Part shown: piece by piece, positions 21,690 through 32,954 of the stretch
Layout of the letters: each line of letters begins with the position of its first letter
Numbering within the stretch: position 1 is the first letter of the stretch
Assembly (NCBI GenBank): GCA_034769895.1
Contig: CM068367.1
Coordinates: forward strand, 87,339,899-87,403,898
Reading direction: 5' to 3'
Length of the DNA: 64,000 nt
Source of the DNA: Magicicada septendecula
Taxonomy: Eukaryota; Arthropoda; Insecta; Hemiptera; Cicadidae
Notes under the pieces: model-generated
Database searches by the model: none
The model's input: only the letters and a program-made list of their open reading frames with translations
What the model was told of the DNA's origin: nothing
Position numbers and translations under genes: made by a program

Positions 21690-22138
21690 CTGCTAACCTA
21701 CAGTTTCAAGGCAATGGAGACGATCTTATTCGAGGCTGCAACAGTTGGGTTGAAAAATCAGTGCCTGAAAAACCAAATGAGTTACGGCTCAAGACCTTCA
21801 ACACCACAGATTTCATGCTCGGTGTCCAGGGTATCGAAAAAACGGACAAATTCTTTTATCTCCGGGTGGAGGCGAAACACAAGACATCAACAACAGCAAC
21901 AACAAAGCTAAAGGCGCCTATGCGACTGTGTCATATTTGGAGGTTCACGGAATTGAAGATGTAGACCGACATGCGGATTATCGAAAGTAACGTGAAGTAT
22001 GTTCTACTCTACGGACGTGAAGCTTGCAAAGCTTGACCAAGCAGATGACCCACAAGCAACATGCATTCGTTAATCGATGCTTAAGGAACATCCTGGGAAT
22101 ATGATGGCCAAACGTCGTCTCCAACGTGACGCTATGGA
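21690..22138 (+). pseudogene. Non-LTR retrotransposon RT C-terminal remnant
   Basis: In changing frames: GIEKTDKFFYLRVEAK (about 21829-21876), APMRLCHIWR, MRIIESNVKYVLLYGREA (about 21970-22023), then a FVNRCLRNILGI-like block (about 22069-22100). These match the post-palm region of a LINE family (F.YLGS, R...W, K...SNV.SVLLYG.ETW, F.N.CLR.IL.I.WP). The 55-kb fragment is the same type. Similarity stops at the start of the 22.1-kb repeat. Confidence 0.65.
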
Positions 22139-22390
22139 CTTATTATTACACAGACTGACCAGTCGACACAAAACACGATCCATACACGCTGTTGTTTAAG
22201 CATACGTCGTCTGTTGTACCACTGTGACAATTTTTAATCGCACACAGCTAAACAACACAGGGATCCAAGGTTGCTTCACTGACTTATTGTGAGCATTAGG
22301 CAAATAGATATAAGATATTTATTCTGACCGAGGGAACTATACAGAACATCATTACACGGTGCAATAAATTACAAAAATGTAAGCAAAAAA
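22139..22390 (+). repeat. Dispersed direct repeat, copy 1
   Basis: Nearly identical to 23161-23412 (offset 1022). The first 150 bp differ by about one base, and differences increase toward the 3' end. No coding sense. The partner copy is in the same orientation. Confidence 0.85.
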
Positions 22391-23160
22391 GATTTTCGTT
22401 CCTCCGCAACGAAGGAGGAGACGTACTAAAATCATAATGAAATAGCAGCTGACAGTAGAAGCTGAAGGACAACAGCAAGGAACGGGTGGAGTAAAATCAA
22501 AGCCGTTGCTCTATGAAGAAAATGTTGGCGATCCTTTGTTGCCGCCCTAAGCTCCACATAAGGAGTTAAAGGAAATAGCTGGAGTAACAGATTAGTCAGT
22601 TACGGTATTTCGGAGTTTCTTAGCATCTCCAACAGAATATTTATTCATCTAAATGTCTTACACGTTCCTTTTTATCATTTGTTAAAGAGCTTCCGGCTGT
22701 TCATATCGAACATACGGTTTGCTCGCTCTTAATACTCTTCTCATATCATCTCCAAGCTGAAGCTAAACGTTATTATAATATTTAATATTATATTCTAAAT
22801 TTTCATCTTGATCCCGGTTGTGATTTATGAAAGACTGTTTGAAGATCAAAACGTTTAAGACAATTTGTATACTTTCACAAGAATTTGATTAATTTGTAAA
22901 ATAAATGTGAAGAGAGGCTTGCGAATTCTGACACGTGTGTTTGTTTCTTTAAGACATGGTCGTCTGCTATGTGCCGTGAGATACAAAGAAGATAAAATAT
23001 AGTGGGGTGGGGAGACGGGATCGTATTTTGTTGCTGGGGTTAAAGAGAGGAGGAGAACAACTAGTGTACGGAATAACAATGATGCGTCGTCGTCTCGAGG
23101 AAAACAAGGCGTCACGACGCGTAGGCGGCGCCGCGTCACCTTTCCGGCACAATGAAAGCC
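22391..23160. other. Sequence between the direct repeats
   Basis: No RT, integrase or transposase similarity recognised, so an LTR-element reading is not supported. Confidence 0.4.
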
Positions 23161-23412
23161 CTTATTATTACACAGACTGACCAGTCGACACAAAACACGA
23201 TCCATACACGCTGTTGTTTAAGCATACGTCGTCTGTTGTACCACTGTGACAATTTTTAATCGCACACAGCTAAACAACACAGGGATCCAAGGTTGTTTCA
23301 CTGACTTATTGTGAGCATTAGGCAAATGGATATAAGATATTTATTCTGACCAAAGGAACTATACCAGAACACCATTATACAGTGCCATAAAAAAATAGAA
23401 ATGTAAACAAAA
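23161..23412 (+). repeat. Dispersed direct repeat, copy 2
   Basis: Partner of 22139-22390. Confidence 0.85.
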
Positions 23413-23870
23413 AACAGAAAATATTTTTGAATGCAAAATATTGTTTTATATTAGATACAAGTACGACCATTCACGAAAAAGTAAGAGGCGGATTGAGAGC
23501 TGTATATATCGAATATTTATCAGTTCGCGAACGTGTTCACAATTTACACGTGAACGGCTAGAATCAGAAATGGAGAGATATGGAAGCAAACAGAATCATC
23601 TTGATCCATTACACAAGTCGAATAAAACTGAGCACTGCAAGGTATGACTAACTGTGGACACATGGCCAAGATGTTTATTAGATTAGAATATTATCTTTTC
23701 TCCGAAACTCCTGGCCAGATTTCTATGAACGCTTTCAAAAACACTTTAACAGACTTTATTTTAAAAGGTTAGGCCTATACACATAGTTGGTGGCGTACTG
23801 TGCGCGTATGTGGATTTAATAAATATTGTATAAGTTGTATGCATGTGCCTATAAATAAATAAATATATAC
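23413..23870. other. Spacer, nothing recognised
   Basis: No supported feature. Confidence 0.4.
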
Positions 23871-23886
23871 AAAGAGAAGACAACAC

Positions 23887-24208
23887 TCCCTGACAAAACA
23901 TACCACAGAAACAGGACACACTTTCGATTTAAAAAATATAAAAATCTTGGCACGAACTATCGAAAGAAAATCAGACAGTACAGGGAAGGCATCGAGATCT
24001 ACCGGAAGAGGCGGTCAACGACAGAAATGAATATACTAAATTAGCGACAGCCTGGAAATTCCTAACTGACAGTTCATAAAATAACAGGCAACTTATGGCC
24101 ACAACACACTCACCCCCTCGCTTGAACCCTCCCACGGCAACAATCACAAGGGAAGCAAGATATAAAACGCGCTTCGTAGCTAAATCAACATCAGTACGTC
24201 TTGAACAT
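23887..24208 (+). pseudogene. Penelope-like element, C-terminal (GIY-YIG region) remnant
   Basis: The frame at 23887 reads SLTKHTTETGHTFDLKNIKI then LARTIERK. This resembles the H....GH.(I/F)(D/N)(F/L)....(I/V)LA segment near the C-terminus of Penelope-like (PLE) reverse transcriptases that carry a GIY-YIG endonuclease. After a frame change it gives RQYREGIEIYRKRR, and later LATAWKFLTDSS, corresponding to the (R).REAIEI and LS.AW.P blocks, then a basic tail (REARYKTRFVAKSTSVRLEH). Stops and a frameshift make it inactive. The RT core and the GIY-YIG catalytic motif itself are not in the window. A decayed hammerhead-like core follows within 30 bp. Confidence 0.6.
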
Positions 24209-24239
24209 GTTGCTGGATTACGGAACGAAACGTCGGCAA
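24209..24239 (+). ncRNA. Decayed hammerhead-like core at PLE end
   Basis: TTGC and GGCAA can pair as stem I around CTGGATTACGGAACGAAACG and TC. The CTGANGA element and stem II appear shortened. It retains CGAAACGTC. Confidence 0.4.
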
Positions 24240-24900
24240 TATAAAAATCACATGGGCCTACATGGATGTACCAAAAACCTGCTACAACTCACACACACAC
24301 ACACGGACACGCGTGTATACACTACTGGTAAAATATTTACGGAATACAAGACAACGCCCACTACCAACAACCATAAGCAACAATAACATTTAATTACGAC
24401 GGTAAAAGTGGTTCTGAGCGCGAGCCAGTTTTTGCTCGCGTGCACGTATTACGTATGCACTACAATGTGACACGAATAAAAGCGGTTACGGTAGGGACAA
24501 ACACGTTACGAAAATCGTGTTCGTATAACTCACTACAAAGTTATTTAAGCAGACATTCGCACTAGCGCGAGCGTACTTTCATACTTATCTTAAACAGATA
24601 TTTATTTCTTGTATTATATTACACCTGTTTGGTTAAAGATAAATTGCCTGGTATTATCAGAAATACTCTTTCTATAAACTACCTTTCTTTACGTACATTT
24701 ATGTAACACACAGGCAGTTTTGTAACTAAATATTCAGTTATGTAATTAAATAACAAAATTATTCACTTTTAAATTGTACAATAATGTAATTAAATAATAT
24801 TCGCGTGCGTCCGTCTAAGTGCAGTAACGATCTTTCTCAGGTCTTCTAAGGATCAAAACATCCCCAACGGTTCTTGTGCCTTCCTTTAGATTTCAAGGAT
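24240..24900. other. AT-rich spacer
   Basis: A short (AC)n occurs at 24288-24303. No gene recognised. Confidence 0.4.
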
Positions 24901-24904
24901 TAGA

Positions 24905-25615
24905 AAAAAGCAACTATTTTGAATACTTTATTATACGCAGATGACCAGCTCATTATGCAGGAAACAGAAGATAATTTACAGACAGACATTCACAAACAGA
25001 GCTATCACATTGCTTAATATAATTTGAATATATCTATTAATAAAACAAAATTAATGACTTTCAAAGGCAAACATCGCATAAGACAAAAAATTACCATCAA
25101 TTATAAAGTGCTGAAGTAAATTGTCCACTTTCAATACCTAGTATGTTATATTACATATCAATTTGACGAGGACATTGAGAGAAAGATAAACAGATTTAAG
25201 GCGATTTGTGGCGCTATTAAAAGAACTTTAGGGTGAAAAATAAGAAAGAAAACTCAAACGAAGTTCTATAAGGTTATGGCAGTCCCCACTATTTTATTCG
25301 GTTTCGAAACATGGGCACTAAAAAGATACAAGTCATATACAAGCTGCAGAGATTAATTTTTTGGGGTGCGCAGGGATGTACACGAAAGGATAGAATTAGG
25401 AACGATTTGATAAGGGTATATTCTTTGTAAATGCAAGAATCGAGGAATGTAAGCTGAGACGGATTGGACATATAGGTAGAATAGAAGCAAAAAACCTACC
25501 TCAACAAGTTTTACAATATGAGCCTAAAAGGAAAAGAGATGCTGGAAGACCACGCAGAAGATGGCTTGAAAATAGAGACTGGAACAGGTGATGTCGCCTA
25601 ATCCTGGGATAAAAA
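24905..25615 (+). pseudogene. RTE/jockey-like RT fragment with YADD box
   Basis: Contains LLYADDQLIMQETEDNLQTD (about 24931-24990), the second catalytic block of a LINE reverse transcriptase. It is followed by NLNISINKTKLMTFKGKH, FQYLVCYIT, DIERKINRFKAICGAIKRTL and KFYKVMAVPTILFGFETW (about 25264-25317). The ending has RRIGHIGRIEAKNLPQQVL-like and GRPRRRWLEN-like blocks in other frames. Stops and frameshifts are frequent, and blocks before YADD are missing. Confidence 0.8.
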
Positions 25616-26235
25616 AGGAGAAGAAAAACAAGCTAAAAAGAGAACGAGATCGACTTCTTCTTCTCTTTCTTCAACTGCCCCTTCTGCCTTTCAGCATTGG
25701 CTTGTACGGAGCCTTGGTCCAACGTCTCCAACTATTTCTATCCATGCACATAACCTTCACTTTCTGTAGACTCTTCACAAAGGTCCTGTCCCTATCTTCA
25801 ATATATTACTTTTATGAATACATATATATTCTTCTAAAAACAAATATTACTTATTATCTAAATAGTAAAATAGTATATTCAATAGTAACAGTTAATAGTA
25901 AATAGTATTTTAATAATAATAGTTTCGATTTAAATTTTCGATTCTTGTAATGTTTATTTACGTAGTCAGCTGTTTATTAAATATTTAATGTTTTGTCTGC
26001 ATTATTTCAATAAATAAATGTTTTAACAACCGAAATAAAATCGATTATTCATTATTTTTTTTATAATCGAAACAAATAGATTATACTATAATTCATACAA
26101 AAACCTCTGAAGATGCAGAATATTTTCTGTGTGAAACGTACGTTAGGTGAAAATACAATAAATTGCAGAAGTATTTATTATTTGAAGACATATTCATTAC
26201 ATAGAAAACATGCAAAAACTCAGCGAGTTACTTAC
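25616..26235. other. AT-rich spacer
   Basis: Open frames here have no recognisable family. Confidence 0.4.
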
Positions 26236-26240
26236 AAAGG

Positions 26241-26242
<2 letters not shown>

Positions 26243-26287
<45 letters not shown>
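26243..26287. repeat. (AT)n microsatellite
   Basis: Uninterrupted TA repeat. Confidence 0.9.
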
Positions 26288-26288
<1 letters not shown>

Positions 26289-26289
26289 G

Positions 26290-26810
26290 GGCATGTGTAT
26301 TTACCCATCACACTTACTATGAAATATACAATTTATTTAATTGTCCTAGCGTGTGGAACACTTGGAAAAAAAATTGTTATCAAAATATCTTTATCTGTGG
26401 TATCAAAGGACAGACGTTTGCGTGTGTGAGGAAGGACGAGACCGACGTCTTAATAAAACCTTGAATGAAAGCGAAAACTATCACAACAATGATGCGCGTG
26501 TAGAGGAGAGGGATAACCTACGTACAGTACACGGTCGAGGGTCAACATACACACAGAAGCCTACTACGTAATCGTCTCGAGTGGACGCTCTCAAATTATT
26601 GTGTGTGCTCTCGTCTCGCGCGTGTTTATCGACTTTCAGCAGCGTACGGTCATTAACACGACGTGTTTATTACATGCACCCATGGCGTGTTTGGAGCTTG
26701 CACTGTATACTTTAGCCAGGTTATACACGTCTTGACCCAGTAGACTTGATAGTCAATCTACAGGATTAATTTCTCAGCCGTAACTACGTGACCTAGATTG
26801 TTAAATCGTT
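26290..26810. other. Spacer, nothing recognised
   Basis: No supported feature. Confidence 0.4.
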
Positions 26811-26814
26811 GTAA

Positions 26815-26925
26815 ATCCGGGCTGTCTTTGTTCGCTGTCCTACGCAAGCGTTTGAGATATCAGTTCCCACAGCACTGAAGACACCCGCCACGGGTATGGT
26901 GGAAATGCCTGGCGCTATTTGTAGA
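26815..26925 (+). mobile_element. Half of a PLE/retrozyme-like element with hammerhead-like core
   Basis: atccgggctgt (26815) resembles the left-arm edge of the 7.6-kb element, and gatatcagttccca.agcactgaaga resembles atatctccgttcccc.ccactgaaga there. Only one arm is recognisable. Confidence 0.4.
26872..26910 (+). ncRNA. Hammerhead-like core, altered
   Basis: CTGAAGA is followed directly by stem II CACC/GGTG and GAAAT. There is no extra T, unlike the other cores, and GAAAC has become GAAAT. Confidence 0.4.
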
Positions 26926-26929
26926 ATTC

Positions 26930-27545
26930 TGTAATCCGTTAAGACGGAAAGTTTTAACGACGCAAGCAGTCATGCAAGCTAACATTCCTTTACTTCTTTA
27001 TATGTTTACTTATTCGCCTCTGTGTAGAATCGCAACCTTTCTTATATGTTATACAACCTTAGATAATGTTAGAAACCGGACATCTAAAATTAGATACTTT
27101 TTCGAGAGTCTCACAATTTTATAAATTCTTATTTGCACGATTTTTCGTCTGGAAAGGCATGTGTGTATTTTTGTTTTGAAATTTTAAACTCTATTTCCGG
27201 CAGATAGTACCTGTGTACGTGTATGTAGAACTTGACAGTTATTGTTAAGCGTTAAGCGATGTAAGCTACCCCCTCTGAAAAGTATAGCAAAATGTGTCTA
27301 GAAAGGAGACAACGTGAAAGTATTCACTAACTCACTCACACACTATCTCTCTCTGTCACACACCATCGCTCCACAACGACACTAGCGTGCTTTCAGTGTT
27401 CTCGCCAGCCTTGTTGCAGCCGATGTTTACACTATGAAACACTGTACACGACTTGTCCGCATGTGCGAAATGCTTGAAAATTTTGTTAGGCTCGCAACGA
27501 GGTGTACACTGCGTATCTCTAAGAGACTGTTCAATTTCTATTGTC
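26930..27545. other. Spacer, nothing recognised
   Basis: No supported feature. Confidence 0.4.
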
Positions 27546-27547
27546 AG

Positions 27548-27553
27548 GTCTAC

Positions 27554-27613
<60 letters not shown>
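27548..27613. repeat. (AC)n microsatellite
   Basis: Uninterrupted run of about 33 AC units. Confidence 0.95.
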
Positions 27614-27615
<2 letters not shown>

Positions 27616-28950
27616 ATTAAGTTTCGGTGAGTAAGTCAGAATTTAAAAACAATATAACCACAGTGTAAATGCAATCATAACTTTTTTGTATAATGGGAAA
27701 TTTAATGGTTTAGTACACCATATTTTACAAAAAGTTGTTAAAAAATTATTTAATATTAAAGAATAGTTTTAGTCATATAGGCTATATATAAAGGCTATTG
27801 CCGGATAAGAATGGTGATTTGTCCCAAAGAATCATTTGGAAAATTTGTGTGATCATTATGACAGTATTATTTAAAAAAAGGTTTGACACTATTTTTCCTC
27901 TTCCTCCACCCCTCGTTAGCGGAAACCGCCCCTAAGACCACATTTTTCATATTTATATATTTTATCATCGACCATAAAGCGAATTCTTCTATAAAAAATC
28001 AAGAGTATAGTGTAAGTAAAGTTCTTTCAAACCAATTTTTTTCAACCCCCTTTCGCATCTAACAATTTTTTTTAAATATTCAAAAATGTTTTTACAAAAA
28101 TTAAGATAGAGGCGGACGTAAAATTTGAATCACAAATGGTTTTTGATTCAGGAAATGTACCCAATGTTTTCAGCCCTTTAAAAATGGTTGAAGGGACTCA
28201 AAAGTAAAAAAAACGTTGTTTTCCTTATTTGTAAGCCTTTTTGTCATTATATGATACATATATGATACATTTTTCTATGAAAAAGTTTATTTTTATATCT
28301 TGATTACTTTATTTAACCTATATACAATGTTTCTACAAATAGAAGTTCAAAAAAATCTATTTAATTTCATATAATTACATATTTTATGCATTTTTCTACT
28401 GCGCATGCACGAGCCTACACAGAGACGTAGGCCTACACAAGAAACACCAAACCTTATCTAAATAAAACCACATGATATCAGCTGTCTTATTTTGCATATT
28501 TTAATCAATTAAATAAACATATGAGAATTTTCCACTCAGTTTTATTACCCGTACAAGCTTTGAGAGCGAGCCAAACATGGAAGTTCCGCACCTTTGCCAC
28601 CACTCTCCTTTACGCACGCTGTCTGCAACAACACAAGTGCGCCATCTCCAGTAAACACATAGGAATGAATGAAGCGCATATTATTTAACGGGTGTTCTAT
28701 ATACAGGTATATGGTAGAAACGCGCATAGTATTTACGTAATAAATTTCGTGAAATATATATAACGTGGTGAGGGTTGGTTTTTATTCAGGTATAGAGTAC
28801 AAGAGCTACCGCAGATAGTGAAAGGTCGAAATATACAGACAGACAGGTAATCCCTTTTTCTAATTGCATCGTAGAAGAGGAACTTTATGTCTTGCAGGAC
28901 AAATGTGACTAAGACACAAAATATCGGTTCGCTTTCTGTCTCTTTCTCAG
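27614..28950. other. AT-rich spacer, nothing recognised
   Basis: Blocks such as caaccccctttcgcat and ccctttaaaaatggttgaa look repetitive, but I have no second copy in the window. No gene supported. Confidence 0.4.
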
Positions 28951-28969
28951 ATAAGAAGTTTTTCAAGAT

Positions 28970-29188
28970 AACAGGATTGCCAAGTTTCGGCTGAATTGGT
29001 GGGAACATCTTTGCCGAATGGATGACTGCCGCATCCCCAAACAACTATAGAACTATAAGCAGAAGGGACGGAAAGGTGTGGGACGCCCGAGGAAGCGCTG
29101 GGGTGACTAGCTCTAGAATTTTGCCTGTTTGAGGCCGGAATAAACCATCCTTGGTTTAATCCTTGGAGATGATGATGATGAACACAAA
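28970..29188 (+). pseudogene. Non-LTR 3' end with GAT tail
   Basis: Broken frames read RIAKFRLNWWEHLCRMDDCR, then KGRKGVGRPRKRWGD, then a PE.TILGLILGDDDD read-through. It is the best-preserved nucleotide version of the ending seen at 0.4 and 6.2 kb (gtgtgggacgcccgaggaag, ggtttaatccttggagatga). The tail is GATGATGATGATGA at about 29167-29180. Confidence 0.8.
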
Positions 29189-29189
29189 G

Positions 29190-29630
29190 ATGTAGTGTTC
29201 TACAGTGTAGTGATCTTAGCACTAGTCCCCACATCAGAAGAACCCTGTCCCTCCCCCCAAATCTACACCCATGCACAGGCACTAGTATAAGGCTAGAAAT
29301 ACTACGGGAAAACTTAAAAAGAAATTAAGAAAATTAATAGAGAAGAAAAGATAGTATCATATTGTAACGCCACAAATTATCGCGTCTGTAATCAGTGGCA
29401 CTGATAATTATGTAACGCGTTTAATTATTCACACAGTACTTAGCACAGTACAGGAGTTGTGTAACATCCTGATTACGTTTTAATTACACTGTACAAACGG
29501 TTTGTAGTTGTGTCGTTAACGCGCGCTGACGATGGTCATGCTACTCTTCTGATTATAATTACTGCATAACGTTTTAAGTGTGGTAAAAATTGTATTTGCG
29601 TGCTCTTAATAGGTTATAGTAATAATAATA
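29190..29630. other. Spacer, nothing recognised
   Basis: No supported feature. Confidence 0.4.
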
Positions 29631-29644
29631 AAGTTAAATAATAT

Positions 29645-30161
29645 GTCTAGCATTGAATTATAATTTAGACAAATTAGAAATATTGAACAGACGAATTATT
29701 AGGAAAATATTAGCCCCTCGAAAAACTTCAGAAGTTTGGAAATTAAGAAGTAATGATGAAATATATCAAAGTATAGAAAATATAACAGAAACAATGAGGA
29801 AAAGAAGACTATTATTTTTTGGACATTTATATAGAATGGACGACAATAGGTTAACAAAGCAGGTCTTCAAATATCTGTGGGGGACGAAGTCAACGGCAAG
29901 TTGGATTAAAGAAGTCCAAAAGGATTTAGAAAAAAATAATATACACGCAGAAGAAGCAATTGAAAGAGACGTTTTTCGGGCAAAAGTGTTAAAAATGGAA
30001 GGAGTTCAGGGTAGGAGAGAGAAAACCCCAGGTTCAAAGTGGACTGAAGACAGGAAGAAGAGACACAGTGAAAAGATGAAAGAATATTGGAGAAAAAGAA
30101 ACGAACAAAGAATAAAGAATTGAAATTGGCATGTGGTCCTTAGATTTCCGATACAAAAAAG
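29645..30161 (+). mobile_element. 5'-truncated non-LTR insertion, ORF end intact, 14-bp TSD
   Basis: An uninterrupted frame from the 5' junction to the stop at 30121-30123 (about 157 codons) encodes the C-terminal end of a LINE reverse transcriptase: NLDKLEILNRRIIRKILAPR, then MRKRRLLFFGHLYRMDDNRL, then ASWIKEVQKDLEKNNI, a lysine/arginine-rich end and a stop. The catalytic palm is absent, so this is not an enzyme. The insert is flanked by a perfect aagttaaataatat (29631-29644 and 30162-30175) and ends near acaaaaaag. The lack of stops and exact duplication indicate a relatively recent insertion. No promoter or start codon; the frame simply begins at the truncation point. Confidence 0.9.
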
Positions 30162-30175
30162 AAGTTAAATAATAT

Positions 30176-30910
30176 TTCTTTTTCTTTTTCTTATTATTAT
30201 TATCACCATTGGACTACTATTAATATTACTGTTATTGCTAGCAAGCTCCCTGAGTTGCAGAAGACGTTTACTACTTTGAACGAAATACATTTATTCTCAG
30301 ACAAAATACAGAATTAAATAATTTTCAATTATCAGAAAATTTACAAATTTCCGCTTATTCTACTACTGTTTCGGGAATAACAGAAATTTTAGAACGCCAC
30401 AAAATATACAATCATACAACGAACACTAAAAATTCCGAACTCATATGCACTGGAGTTTTTTAAATTAAATTTATAACCGTAATCCCTAAATGACAAATAA
30501 TTTAATCCTAGCTTTTAAGTTGATTATGTTTCCATATCTAATACTTATGGAATATCCAAGTTCTAGATAGTTGCCTATAATATAACCTACAGATCCAAGT
30601 AATATGGAATAACGAGTTTCCTCAAGTGTAGGCCTATCTAATATTTTTCACAACAATCCATAACTGACAACAGTATTTAATTTTTTCAGCAAACACCTTA
30701 CGAACGTTCCAAAGGCGGTCCAAAATTTCAAAGGGTTTTTATAAATTTCGTCTAATTATTAAAGATACCGAGTTTCTATTTGAATTAAATTCCTAATAAT
30801 TTCATGCGCCACTTTGGGCTTTTACAATTTTTTCTTAAGTTTGACTTTTATTTTTTCCCAAATAAAAACATTTCATAGTAAACATTATACTCAACTTTAG
30901 GTTAAAATTA
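30176..30910. other. Spacer, nothing recognised
   Basis: AT-rich. No supported feature. Confidence 0.4.
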
Positions 30911-30914
30911 ACTT

Positions 30915-31293
30915 TAGTCTACACCCGGCATGGATTTTAATAATTTTTAAACTTTTAATGTGGTTTTTTAGCCCTGGTGTACTAAAATTTTTAAATTTTC
31001 CAAACTGAACACTGCATTCAGACTTTGGTTAAAATTATCTTTAATTTGATATCCTACACGGTTTTTTGGGATTTTTTCAAAATTTTTACCTCTCACACTT
31101 TTGCCTCCCGCTCCCTATTTTTGGAAATTCAGTCTCATAAACGATGCAGGTCCGTGGGATAAACGTACGGACACGCATACCAAGTCTTACGAAAATCTAT
31201 TGATGCGTTCAAAAGTTATAGTGAGACATATTCCAAAAAGACATACAGAAAGACCACAGACAGACGGTGGAGTTAAAACCTCTTTTCACTCAA
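30915..31293 (-). mobile_element. Helitron-like non-autonomous element, copy 2
   Basis: Read on the minus strand from 31293: TTGAGTGAAAAGAG, accgtctgtctg, actataacttttgaacgcat, attttcgtaagacttgg, gcgtgtcc, aaattttgaaaaaatc, atatcaaattaaagata and acaccagggc. Same order as copies 1, 3 and 4. The 3' end (low coordinates) is not identifiable. Confidence 0.65.
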
Positions 31294-31299
31294 TTTATT

Positions 31300-31710
31300 A
31301 TTATTATTATCCTCCTTCTGTCACTTACATCAAACACTTTACTAATGTTTTATTAGGTAGGTTACTAGCTTACCGTGGGGTAAGACGAATGGTAGGGTTG
31401 CAACCTTCCGGGTTAACTCCAGCCCAACCCTCTCTGGGTTTTCTCTCATAAATTGACTGTTTTAACGGATTACGGAGAACAATATTCCGTGTTGGAGATA
31501 TCCTTAAGGATCTATAATATGTTAATTTCTCCTTGCTTTCCACATGGTACACCTTTAACCAATATCCGTCTTTAGGGGCAATTTCTTACCTCCTGGGCAA
31601 GAGAGTGCAGTCACATCACATGTTGATAACGGCCAGAGACGGGATAGTTTATAATGGCCTATCACTTGGTCTCCGGAACTACGTTACTCACCTGCGGGTT
31701 GGGCCATCTT
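31300..31710. other. Spacer, nothing recognised
   Basis: Has a short TTA run (31298-31311). The minus strand near 31703-31716 reads ctgaagatggccc without a following GAAAC. Confidence 0.35.
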
Positions 31711-31714
31711 CAGT

Positions 31715-31885
31715 CAATTACTGAACGATGAGCCGCAAGGATGAAGGATGTAGGACGTAAGGAAACGCTGGAATGATCAGTTGTAGACTTTGTCTACTTC
31801 GGACCGAAACAAATCTACGGATTTAAACAAGGTTTCTTTAATCTTGGCTTAATTCGTAGAGCTGATGATGATGATTATTATTATT
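31715..31885 (+). pseudogene. Non-LTR 3' end, short, GAT/TTA tail
   Basis: Blocks aggatgtaggacgtaagga, acgctggaatgatcagttgt, ctacttcggaccgaaacaaa, then an outlying tail gatgatgatgattatta. Same family as the 29.0-kb copy but more decayed. Confidence 0.6.
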
Positions 31886-31889
31886 ATGG

Positions 31890-32160
31890 TTATTCTTCTT
31901 TTTTGTTACAGCGAATATTTTTAACAATGTAAGAGGACGAATAAAATACTTAGCCAGATAGAAAACTCGAAATTATTGCTGTCTCACAGTAGGCCGACAA
32001 TAGCTTTGAATGTCACGCTGTATATGTTATTCATGTTTGTGAACGCTTCCCAATTATATAATATTATTGACCAGTTGGTTATACCAGTAAAATTATAGTT
32101 TTTAAAAAATACAGAATTCTGCCTATTAGTTAAGCGACCTAAAGTTCTATGTTTAAACGT
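31890..32160. other. Spacer, nothing recognised
   Basis: No supported feature. Confidence 0.4.
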
Positions 32161-32164
32161 CATC

Positions 32165-32505
32165 AATGAGCCAGTTTATTATTCGAAGTTCATGCGTCTG
32201 CCGGTGACAGCCGAGTTAGGAATTTTGCACACAGCACATGCAATACCAAAGTTACCTGCAAACAAGTAACTCTCCGCGTAATTGGATCGGTGTTGAAGGA
32301 GGAAAGGTGTTTGTCTGGGGGTAACACGTTATGTGTGCGCCACAAACTGATAGCTTTGTTGTTACTATTATACTGTAAAGTTTTCCATTGCAACAACTAT
32401 TGATTGGATGAAGGGAGAAGTGACAGATCTTCTAGAAACTTTGACACCTGTGTTGTGTTCATACTTCCTGCACTGAGATTAACAAGTTTTGTCCTCCGCC
32501 GTTCT
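32165..32505 (+). repeat. Unclassified interspersed repeat, copy 2 (partner at 18.0 kb)
   Basis: Homologue of 18020-18435 in the same orientation. It shares ccggtgacagccgag, taggaattttgcacacag, gcaacaactattgattgga and gagattaacaagtttt-type blocks. Confidence 0.6.
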
Positions 32506-32509
32506 TCGG

Positions 32510-32950
32510 ACGGAAGAGAGTAAATACGTTCGTTTACTCTTTTTATATTCCTTTTACACGTTTTTCTTATTTTATTCACTATTTGTCTTGAACCTGTTCT
32601 TTACTGTTTCTTCCTGCAAGAAAGTCAAAAAACAGGAAACTTTGAGAAATAAATAAAAACGTTTACGCCTTTTTTATTCAGAAGTGATTGATTACTTCAA
32701 GTATTTACGCGTTTTTCTTTTAGTAATACACTTCCGGTCCCTCTCATAACACGTTTTGTGTTCTCTTCACCTTTCCCTTTTTATTTTATTCTTTTCCTTC
32801 TCAGTTCAGTATACATTGTGTAACTGTGACATGGAAGGTAACAGAATGTTAAACTGAAAACGGGTTTCTGGCTGTGATTAGCACAGCATTTGTCATCTTC
32901 TGTTTTACGGCGGAAGGATTATTGTGTAAATATAAATATATATGTTTCTT
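32510..32950. other. Spacer, nothing recognised
   Basis: No supported feature. Confidence 0.4.
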
Positions 32951-32954
32951 ATAA

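Noticed and set aside
22855..23205. 116-codon minus-strand frame
   Set aside because: No family resemblance, and it runs into the non-coding 22/23-kb direct repeat.
22139..23412. LTR retrotransposon flanked by the direct repeats
   Set aside because: The interior has no gag/pol signal, and the repeats do not show TG...CA ends or a visible primer-binding site.
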